From Pseudostreptobacillus hongkongensis (GTDB lineage Bacteria > Fusobacteriota > Fusobacteriia > Fusobacteriales > Leptotrichiaceae): a DNA stretch of 37,722 nucleotides. The position numbers and the translations under genes are program-made. The stretch's first letter is position 1. Each line of letters begins with the position of its first letter. The stretch is taken from NCBI RefSeq assembly GCF_001559795.1, contig NZ_LOHY01000154.1, forward strand, positions 5,583-43,304. The letters are read 5' to 3'. Below the pieces are notes generated by a model. The model ran no database searches. It was not told the origin of the DNA and saw nothing but the letters and a program-made list of their open reading frames with translations. Shown piece by piece: positions 31,437-37,722 of the stretch.

Positions 31437-33230
31437 TTAATTTGTTGCCTTTAATGGTGTTTTATCAACCAATTGTTCAAAAATTCTTGATCTTGCTGAA
31501 TCATGATATTGATTAGCTTGTTTAATATTTTTATTAACTGGTTCAACTCCATATTTAAAGAACATAGGTATTTCTACAGCTATATCTTCTATATAGTGTT
31601 TTTCCCATGCCTTATATGCTTCTGCTCTGTAATTTGCATCAGTAAGTCCTTTTTTATCATTTAATGCTTCTAATAACTTATCATTTTCATCATCTACAAA
31701 ACGAGGGAAATTAAATCTCGCTGTTCTTGATGTAGACTGTGCTGGATCAAGTGAAGTTCCTACTGACCATCCTCCTATAAACATATCAACATCATCAGAA
31801 TTTGCTTGTATCTTGTCATAAAGTACATTTATATCTAATAATCTTCCTGTAGTAAAGTCTACTTTAACACCAATTTCTTTCCAGTATTGTAATAATGCTT
31901 GAGCAAACGGTTCTGATATATCGCTACCTCCAGCCATTGCTAATTTAATTTCTAAATTCTTACCATCTTTATCAACTATTCCATCACCATTAGTATCAAC
32001 ATACCCTGCTTCTTTTAATAATTCTTTAGCTTTTTCAGGATTATATGGATAGCCTACTAAATCTTTGTTATAGTATTTATTAAATACAGGTGGTGTAACT
32101 CCATTAGCTCTAGTTCTTAAACCTTTGAAATATGCTGTTGCAATTTCATCTAAATTCATAGCATAAGCCATTGCTTGTCTAATTCTCACATCTTGTAAAG
32201 GAGTTTTTCTATCTTGTACATTTTGTTCTGTTTTTTCATCAAAATGTCCTAAATTAAACATTAAATAGTTATATGATAAATCATAACCTCCTATTAATGC
32301 TACGTTGTTAAAGTCCTTATATTTTTCATATATATCTGATGGTAATCCCCAATAAGTAAAGTATTCACCATTTTTTAAAGACTCTAAAGCTACTTGAGAT
32401 GTAAGAGTTTTAAGAAACACTTTATCAACTTTAGCTTTACCTAAATAGTAATATTCATTAGGTACAAGTTCCATAGATTCTCCTGGAACTAATTTAGATA
32501 AAACATATTTACCGTTAGATAAAGGTTTTTTTCTAACTTTATCTGAAGTAGTTAAATTTTTTACCGGTATATCTGATAAATAGTGTTTAGGAATTATTCT
32601 TGATAATCCAATTAAAGCACCTCCACCAGATATTAATTTTGGACTTAAACTTTCCATATGAATTCTAAGTTCTGTATCTGATACTTTCTCAAGTCCAGAA
32701 ATAGTTTTAGCCTTACCTTCATGATATTCTTTCATACCAATGATTTTACCATGTTCTAATGGATCGTAAGTAACTCCTGTATAATCTGGATGTCCTAATA
32801 CTTCTGCTGTATAAATTAAGTCATCTACTCCTAAAGCATGACCGTCAGACCATTTTAATCCATTTTTAAATTTAATAATTATTTCATTCTTATCTGTATC
32901 AAAAGTATATGTTGCCATACCACCTTCAATACCCATTCTTTCAAAATCTTCATTTTGCCAGAAGATTTCATCATTCATTAAAGCTACTAATCCAAAATCA
33001 GTTGAATCTGAAGCAAATAAAGGATCAAATATTCCTTTAAATGGACTACCTGTTACAAGTCCTATACTAAATGTTCCACCTTCAATAGCATTTTTATCAC
33101 TAACATATTCCATTGGATATTTTAATTCTAATTTTTCTCCGGCTTTTTCTGACTTAGCCTTACCAGGAGCACATGAAGTTAATAATCCAAGTGAAGCTAC
33201 TATCAAACTAAATGATAATAATTTTCTCAT
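31437..33230 (-). CDS. Oligopeptide/dipeptide ABC transporter substrate-binding lipoprotein (SBP family 5)
   Basis: A 597-residue peptide-binding protein. Residues 1-20 are a lipoprotein signal with lipobox LTSC (C20), so the mature protein is lipid-anchored. Family 5 motifs include IIIKFKNGLKWSDGHALGVDDLIYT near 112-136 and the PLQDVRIRQAMAYAMNLDEI region near 345-365, plus PYNPEKAKELLKEAGY near 395-410. It would supply peptides to an Opp/Dpp-type permease, but no permease or ATPase gene is adjacent. It lies between recG and the OmpA-family gene. No terminator is seen before the OmpA promoter, so some transcripts may run through. Confidence 0.9.
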   Translation of the reverse strand: MRKLLSFSLIVASLGLLTSCAPGKAKSEKAGEKLELKYPMEYVSDKNAIEGGTFSIGLVTGSPFKGIFDPLFASDSTDFGLVALMNDEIFWQNEDFERMGIEGGMATYTFDTDKNEIIIKFKNGLKWSDGHALGVDDLIYTAEVLGHPDYTGVTYDPLEHGKIIGMKEYHEGKAKTISGLEKVSDTELRIHMESLSPKLISGGGALIGLSRIIPKHYLSDIPVKNLTTSDKVRKKPLSNGKYVLSKLVPGESMELVPNEYYYLGKAKVDKVFLKTLTSQVALESLKNGEYFTYWGLPSDIYEKYKDFNNVALIGGYDLSYNYLMFNLGHFDEKTEQNVQDRKTPLQDVRIRQAMAYAMNLDEIATAYFKGLRTRANGVTPPVFNKYYNKDLVGYPYNPEKAKELLKEAGYVDTNGDGIVDKDGKNLEIKLAMAGGSDISEPFAQALLQYWKEIGVKVDFTTGRLLDINVLYDKIQANSDDVDMFIGGWSVGTSLDPAQSTSRTARFNFPRFVDDENDKLLEALNDKKGLTDANYRAEAYKAWEKHYIEDIAVEIPMFFKYGVEPVNKNIKQANQYHDSARSRIFEQLVDKTPLKATN

Positions 33231-33259
33231 CTATCCTCCTAAAATTTATTACTTTATTA

Positions 33260-33268
33260 AGTATATCA
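33260..33268 (-). promoter_or_regulatory. Extended -10 upstream of the peptide-binding lipoprotein gene
   Basis: TGATATACT on the minus strand, a TGn extension plus TATACT (33265-33260), 29 bases before the ATG at 33230. No clear -35 is seen. AGGAGG precedes the start. Confidence 0.45.
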
Positions 33269-33289
33269 TAAATATCAATATTTTTATAG

Positions 33290-35350
33290 TTAATATATCC
33301 TATCTACATCTATTTTTAAATTATCATCAATAATTTCACCCTTATTTTTACTTAAGTAATTTTCACAAAAACTTTTAGCTATAGATATTTCCTTTATATT
33401 CTTTATTATATCTACTAATTTCAACTCTGAAAGTCCACTTTGCTTTATACCAAATATTTCTCCTGTATCTCTTAATCTTAAATCTTCTTCAGCTATTTTA
33501 AATCCATCATTTGTATTTTCCATAACTGTTAATCTTTCTTTAGAAACATCATTCGTTGTATTTGAAACCAATAGACAATATGAATCATGGCTTGATCTAC
33601 CAACTCTACCTCTTAATTGATGTAGAGAAGAAAGCCCAAATCTTTCAGCACTTAATATTACTATAACACTTGCATTTGCAACATTTACACCTACTTCTAC
33701 TACTGTTGTTGAAACCAGTATATCTATCTCACCTTTATTAAATGAATTCATTACTTCTTCTTTTTCTTTAGATTTTAATTTTCCATGTAAAAGTCCTATA
33801 GTATATTGCGGGAATATTTCATTATATAAAACTTGAGTTTCCATTGCTGATGATAAATTTAACTTTTCACTATTTTCTATAAGTGGAGAAACTACATAAA
33901 CTTGTCTTCCTTCTTTTATTTTACTATCTATAAAATTATACATTTTTGTTAATTCTTTTTCATTTTTTATCCACTTAGTCTTAATAGGTTTTCTTCCTAC
34001 TGGTTTTGTTGAAATTATAGAAACATCTAAATCTCCATATATGGTTAAAGCCAAAGAACGTGGTATAGGAGTAGCACTCATAACTATTAAATTAGCATAC
34101 ATCCCCTTATCCCTTATTTTATTTCTCTGATCTACTCCAAATTTATGTTGCTCATCAATTATAATCAAACCTAAATTTTTAAATTCTAATTCATCTTCTA
34201 TTAATGAATGAGTTCCTATAACTATATCAACATCACCATTAAGTATATTTTCATAAATTTCTTTTTTCTTTTTGCCTTTAACACTTGATGTTAATAATTC
34301 TACTTTTACATCTAGTTCCTTGAACTTTTCAACTACATCTAGATAATGCTGACTTGCAAGTATTTCTGTGGGAGCCATTATTACACCTTGATAACCATTT
34401 TCTACCATGTATAGCAAAAGAATTAATGATACTACAGTTTTACCTGAACCAACATCCCCTTGAATCAATCTATTAATGATTTTACCATCATTTAACTCTT
34501 TATATATATTGGTTATAACCTTTTTTTGATCTGAAGTTAGTTCAAAAGGTAATCCTGAAATATATTTTTTAACTAAACTCCTATTATCATTTAAAGAATA
34601 TTTTTTAGTGTTATTTAAGCTTTCTAAGTATCTATTTTTCAATATTTTCATTTCAAGTAATAAAGATTCTTCATAAATAAATCTCTTTACACTTTCTTCA
34701 TAATCTAGCTTACTTTTAGGGAAATGCATATTAATTATTGCTTTTTTTCTATCTATTAACTTGTTCTGAACTATATATTCTTTAGGTAAATTTTCATCAA
34801 ATAAAAACATATATTTATTTATCGCTTCTTCTATTATATCAGATATCTGTTTTTGAGTTATACCACTAGTTAATGGATATATTGCATCTTTACCCATAGT
34901 ATCCTCTAAATAAGCAATATTATCACTATTTTTCACCTTATATATCAAAGGATTAACTATCTGTAAAAATCTACTTTTTCTAACCTTACCAGTAACCCTA
35001 ACTAAACTATTTTCAATAAGTTGTTTTGAAATATATTTATTGTTAAACCATACAAGTTCTATAATCCCATTATTTTCATCTAAAAGTTTTGCTTTAACCA
35101 TCTTCTTACCTGAAAAATAGTTAGTTTGTATCATATGTAATTTACCAACTATTATTACATTTTCTCCATCTCTTAACTCCGATATTTTTTTTAATTTAGC
35201 CTTATCCTCATAAGTTCTTGGAAAAAAATATATCAAATCTAATAAAGTTTTTATTCCTAATTTATTAAGTACTTTAATCTTATTATTCTTCTTGTTACCT
35301 AATTTTTTTAATTCAAAATTTGATATATCATCATAAATTTTATTATACAT
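33290..35350 (-). CDS. recG: ATP-dependent DNA helicase RecG
   Basis: A 686-residue RecG that remodels stalled forks and Holliday junctions. The N-terminal wedge/OB domain spans about 1-190 (LLDLIYFFPRTYEDK, VIIVGKLH). Helicase motifs include the P-loop QGDVGSGKTVVSL near 300, MAPTEILASQH near 326, the DEQHKFGV box near 400, MSATPIPRSLA near 428, and motifs V-VI near 560-590 with STTVVEVGVNV and HQLRGRVGR. The first codon could be GTG at 35356 or ATG at 35350; I prefer the ATG after AGGTGA. It directly follows the XTP pyrophosphatase stop. Confidence 0.96.
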   Translation of the reverse strand: MYNKIYDDISNFELKKLGNKKNNKIKVLNKLGIKTLLDLIYFFPRTYEDKAKLKKISELRDGENVIIVGKLHMIQTNYFSGKKMVKAKLLDENNGIIELVWFNNKYISKQLIENSLVRVTGKVRKSRFLQIVNPLIYKVKNSDNIAYLEDTMGKDAIYPLTSGITQKQISDIIEEAINKYMFLFDENLPKEYIVQNKLIDRKKAIINMHFPKSKLDYEESVKRFIYEESLLLEMKILKNRYLESLNNTKKYSLNDNRSLVKKYISGLPFELTSDQKKVITNIYKELNDGKIINRLIQGDVGSGKTVVSLILLLYMVENGYQGVIMAPTEILASQHYLDVVEKFKELDVKVELLTSSVKGKKKKEIYENILNGDVDIVIGTHSLIEDELEFKNLGLIIIDEQHKFGVDQRNKIRDKGMYANLIVMSATPIPRSLALTIYGDLDVSIISTKPVGRKPIKTKWIKNEKELTKMYNFIDSKIKEGRQVYVVSPLIENSEKLNLSSAMETQVLYNEIFPQYTIGLLHGKLKSKEKEEVMNSFNKGEIDILVSTTVVEVGVNVANASVIVILSAERFGLSSLHQLRGRVGRSSHDSYCLLVSNTTNDVSKERLTVMENTNDGFKIAEEDLRLRDTGEIFGIKQSGLSELKLVDIIKNIKEISIAKSFCENYLSKNKGEIIDDNLKIDVDRIY

Positions 35351-35356
35351 ACTCAC

Positions 35357-35944
35357 CTACTTTTTTAAAAGTAAAAATTCTTCTAACTTACTAAACGCTC
35401 TACCTCTATGACTTATTGTATTTTTTTCTTCCATACTTGCTTCACCAAAATTTTTATTTAAATCATATGAATAAAATATTGGATCATATCCATGACCATT
35501 ATCACCTTTTAACTCTTTTGAAATTTCTCCAAAACATTCACCTTTAAAGAAATGAGTTTCTTCAGTTAAAGGATTATATAAAGTTATAACACTTACAAAT
35601 TTAGCTTTTCTTGTACCGTTTTTTTCATTTACTAATTCTATCATTTTATTGCATTTCTCGTTATAATCCTTAGCTTCAGGAAAATATCTTGCTGAATATA
35701 TTCCAGGTTCACCATTTAGATCATCTATACATAAACCTGAATCATCAGATATAGTAATCAGTCCCGAAGCTTTTGCCACTACTTTTGCTTTAATTAATGA
35801 ATTCTCTTCAAAACTATTACCATCTTCTATTATTTCTCCAACATTAAATTCTTCTTGTGATATTATCTCTAACCCTAACTTATTAAACAACTTTTTAAAT
35901 TCTTCTAATTTTCCTTTATTTTTAGTTGCTAATACATACTTCAT
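35357..35944 (-). CDS. rdgB: XTP/dITP pyrophosphatase (RdgB/HAM1 family)
   Basis: A house-cleaning enzyme of about 195 residues that hydrolyses ITP, dITP and XTP. Family signatures are ATKNKGKLEEFK at the start, ISDDSGLCIDDLNGEPGIYSAR near 63-84, KGECFGEI near 130 and HGYDPIF near 145, ending with SHRGRAFSKL. I start it at the ATG at 35944, which has AGGAGG seven bases upstream; the frame reaches a TTG at 35977 but that part runs through a hairpin and has no family match. It is followed directly by recG. Confidence 0.94.
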   Translation of the reverse strand: MKYVLATKNKGKLEEFKKLFNKLGLEIISQEEFNVGEIIEDGNSFEENSLIKAKVVAKASGLITISDDSGLCIDDLNGEPGIYSARYFPEAKDYNEKCNKMIELVNEKNGTRKAKFVSVITLYNPLTEETHFFKGECFGEISKELKGDNGHGYDPIFYSYDLNKNFGEASMEEKNTISHRGRAFSKLEEFLLLKK

Positions 35945-35965
35945 TTTTACTCCTCCTATGAATAC

Positions 35966-35991
35966 AGAGAAAACCAAACACTAGTGTTTGG
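35966..35991 (-). terminator. Terminator of recA-recX
   Basis: A perfect 18-base palindrome, CCAAACACTAGTGTTTGG (35991-35974), followed by TTTTCTCT on the minus strand. The recX TAG is at its centre. The short T-tract suggests partial termination before rdgB. Confidence 0.65.
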
Positions 35992-36529
35992 CTTTAATCT
36001 CATTTATTACTATATCGTATCTATATCCCCTATTTAATAGCTTACGCATAAGTTTTTCATCTTCTAATTTAATATTTTTCTTTATAAATTCCTGTATATT
36101 TTTTCTTTCAATTTCACTTAAATCAATTTCAGAATTAACTTCATCCATAGCATCTCTAATAATATTATCATTAATACCTTTTTCTTTTAATTTATATCTT
36201 AATTTATTACTTCCTATCGCCTTATTTATTCTAATATAGCTACAAGCATAAGAAAAATCATCTAAATAATTTAGTTCTTTTAAATAAATGACTACATTAT
36301 CTATCAAATAGTAATTATCTTTAGAGTATTTCTCTTTTAATTTCAACTTCAATTGAAATTCAGTTCTTTCCTTTAGATATATTAAATATATAGATTTAAC
36401 TTTCATTGATTCAAATATTATTTTTTCATATACATCAGATATATCCATATCTTTTTTTAAATTAAACATACTTACTATATCTTTATTAACATCAATTATT
36501 TCTTCATTATTAAGATAAAGTTTATTCAT
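35981..36529 (-). CDS. recX: Regulatory protein RecX
   Basis: A RecX of about 182 residues, mostly helical, that modulates RecA filaments. Its family features include [20 protein letters not shown] near 48-67, a repeat of three-helix units with [13 protein letters not shown] near 88, [22 protein letters not shown] near 107-128 and the C-terminal [21 protein letters not shown] prefer the ATG at 36529, whose ATGAATAA overlaps the recA stop by eight bases; an ATG at 36550 and a TTG at 36562 are also in frame. The overlap with recA supports the assignment. The palindromic terminator includes its stop. Confidence 0.9.
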   Translation of the reverse strand: MNKLYLNNEEIIDVNKDIVSMFNLKKDMDISDVYEKIIFESMKVKSIYLIYLKERTEFQLKLKLKEKYSKDNYYLIDNVVIYLKELNYLDDFSYACSYIRINKAIGSNKLRYKLKEKGINDNIIRDAMDEVNSEIDLSEIERKNIQEFIKKNIKLEDEKLMRKLLNRGYRYDIVINEIKAKH

Positions 36530-37571
36530 CTGTATTTTCAATATCTTCATTTCTACCTGCAATATCTAAACTTGCTAATACCTTTTCTTCTATTTGTGCG
36601 AATAATTCTTTATTTTCCTCTAATAGTTTTTCAACATTAACTTTACCTTGACCAAGTCTTTCATCACCAAAACTAAACCAAGAACCACTTTTTTTACATA
36701 TTCCTTTTTCAAGAGCTATATCAAATACTTCTGTTACATGCGATATTCCTTTTCCATACATAATAGAGAATTTAACTTCTTTATGTGGTGGCGCTACCTT
36801 ATTTTTAGTAATCTTAGCCACTGTTTCATTCCCTATAACTTCATCACCTTGTTTAATAGAACCTACTCTTTTAATTTCCATTCTAATTGTTGAGAAAAAC
36901 TTAAGAGCTCTTCCTCCAGAAGTTGTTGTAGCAGGAATACCCCCAAATGAAAATCCACCTATTTTTTCTCTAACTTGGTTTATAAATATCATTGCTGTTT
37001 CAGATTTAGCTATACTTCCTGTTAGCTTTCTTAATCCTTTAGACATTAATCTTGCTTGTAATCCCATTTGTTGTTGATGCATTTCTCCTTCTATTTCTTC
37101 ATTAGGAACTAAAGCAGCAACAGAGTCAACAACTATAACATCTACTGCATTACTTCTTACTAACATATCAGCTATAGAAAATGCTTGCTCACCTGTATCT
37201 GGTTGAGATATTAATAATTCATCAACATTAACCCCTAAAGCTTTAGCATAAACTGGATCTAGAGCATGTTCAGCGTCTATAAATGCAGCAAGTCCACCTC
37301 TTTTTTGTGCTTCAGCTATAATGTGTAAAGCAATAGTTGTTTTACCAGAAGATTCATTACCATATATTTCAATTATTCTTCCTCTAGGTATTCCACCCAC
37401 ACCAAGTGCCATATCAATATTAATACTTCCTGATGGTATAGTCTTTATATCAAGTTTTTGAGTTTCACCTAGTTTCATTATAGCCCCACTACCAAATTCT
37501 TTGGTAATTTGATCTAATGCTGATTTTAATGCTAGCTCTTTATCTAAACCTTTTTCTACTTTTTTAGCCAT
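36522..37571 (-). CDS. recA: Recombinase RecA
   Basis: A 349-residue RecA for homologous recombination and the SOS response. Conserved features are SGAIMKLG near 28, the P-loop GNESSGKTT near 70-78, [11 protein letters not shown] near 93-103, VDSVAALVP near 140-148, the L2 loop region [28 protein letters not shown] near 195-222, and RVEIKR-type strand. Length is normal, with an acidic C-terminus ([12 protein letters not shown]). Start ATG follows AGGGGG. It has a perfect-consensus promoter and is coupled to recX. Confidence 0.98.
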   Translation of the reverse strand: MAKKVEKGLDKELALKSALDQITKEFGSGAIMKLGETQKLDIKTIPSGSINIDMALGVGGIPRGRIIEIYGNESSGKTTIALHIIAEAQKRGGLAAFIDAEHALDPVYAKALGVNVDELLISQPDTGEQAFSIADMLVRSNAVDVIVVDSVAALVPNEEIEGEMHQQQMGLQARLMSKGLRKLTGSIAKSETAMIFINQVREKIGGFSFGGIPATTTSGGRALKFFSTIRMEIKRVGSIKQGDEVIGNETVAKITKNKVAPPHKEVKFSIMYGKGISHVTEVFDIALEKGICKKSGSWFSFGDERLGQGKVNVEKLLEENKELFAQIEEKVLASLDIAGRNEDIENTDE

Positions 37572-37609
37572 TTAAGCCCCCTATTCTTTTTTTAATTTTT
37601 ATTTAATTT

Positions 37610-37638
37610 ATTATAACACTTTTTAAAAATAGTGTCAA
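37610..37638 (-). promoter_or_regulatory. recA promoter
   Basis: Full-consensus -35 TTGACA (37638-37633), 17-nt spacer, -10 TATAAT (37615-37610) on the minus strand. The spacer has an imperfect inverted repeat, ACACT...AGTGT, which could be an operator. The leader is about 32 nt. Confidence 0.88.
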
Positions 37639-37671
37639 TTAGTTTTTGTAACAAATATATAACAAGTTAAT

Positions 37672-37698
37672 TAAAATAAAAAGGTGAATTAACACCTT
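37672..37698 (-). terminator. Terminator downstream of the putative 5S rRNA gene
   Basis: AAGGTG pairs with CACCTT (37698-37693 and 37686-37681) around a six-base loop, followed by TTTATTTT on the minus strand. It separates the RNA gene at the window edge from recA. Confidence 0.7.
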
Positions 37699-37702
37699 AT
37701 TT

Positions 37703-37722
37703 AGTTTGGCAACTACCTATCT
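37703..37722 (-). rRNA. rrf: Probable 3' end of 5S rRNA (partial, right edge)
   Basis: On the minus strand the edge reads AGATAGGTAGTTGCCAAACT, which resembles the conserved 3' end of 5S rRNA (GAG-TAGG-cGTTGCC-a). A hairpin terminator follows five bases later. Only 20 bases are in the window, so this is provisional. Confidence 0.6.

Overview
The window comes from a very AT-rich, diderm bacterium, most likely a member of the Fusobacteriota family Leptotrichiaceae (Streptobacillus or Sneathia type). This is an inference from gene content and composition. It combines Gram-negative envelope features (a YadA-type trimeric autotransporter, an OmpA-family protein, an outer-membrane barrel candidate, periplasmic binding proteins) with genes common in Firmicutes-like lineages (RNase J, SepF, type III pantothenate kinase, RecX). 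Nearly all genes lie on the minus strand. Only an MFS transporter and coaX are on the plus strand.

Layout from left to right. Bases 1-1887 hold the N-terminal part of a large trimeric autotransporter adhesin that runs off the left edge. Bases 2205-4305 are a methionine-type ABC importer (metN-metI-metQ) closed by a terminator. Bases 4491-6443 hold an EamA/DMT permease and hemW. Bases 6464-6792 are the RNase P RNA gene rnpB. Bases 6838-9807 are a three-gene group: an outer-membrane barrel candidate, a degenerate sigma-70-like protein and a NIF3-family protein. A divergent MFS gene follows (9932-11218). Bases 11335-19778 are a likely operon mnmG-rnj-(propeller+UNG)-ligA-asnA, combining tRNA modification, RNA decay, DNA base-excision repair and asparagine synthesis. 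Then come ppiD (19886-21685), coaX on the plus strand, and a second operon sepF-obgE-miaA-PTS EIIA-udk (26343 down to 22672) with a clear promoter and terminator. Bases 26472-29977 are a five-gene metal-type ABC uptake operon. An OmpA-family gene, an orphan oligopeptide-binding lipoprotein, recG, an XTP pyrophosphatase, recX and recA complete the window. The right edge looks like the 3' end of a 5S rRNA gene followed by its terminator.

Most genes are housekeeping. The items that deserve attention are: a beta-propeller fused to a full-length uracil-DNA glycosylase with altered active-site loops; a protein retaining all sigma-70 regions in eroded form, next to nif3; a metal ABC operon whose binding protein lacks the usual His ligand motif and which carries a small secreted protein predicted to start with His; MetN lacking its regulatory domain and MetQ lacking its lipobox; a G8 tract upstream of the adhesin; and a near-identical A-tract/-35 promoter block shared by the adhesin and OmpA genes. 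All identifications come from reading the sequence and comparison with remembered family motifs; no database search was run.
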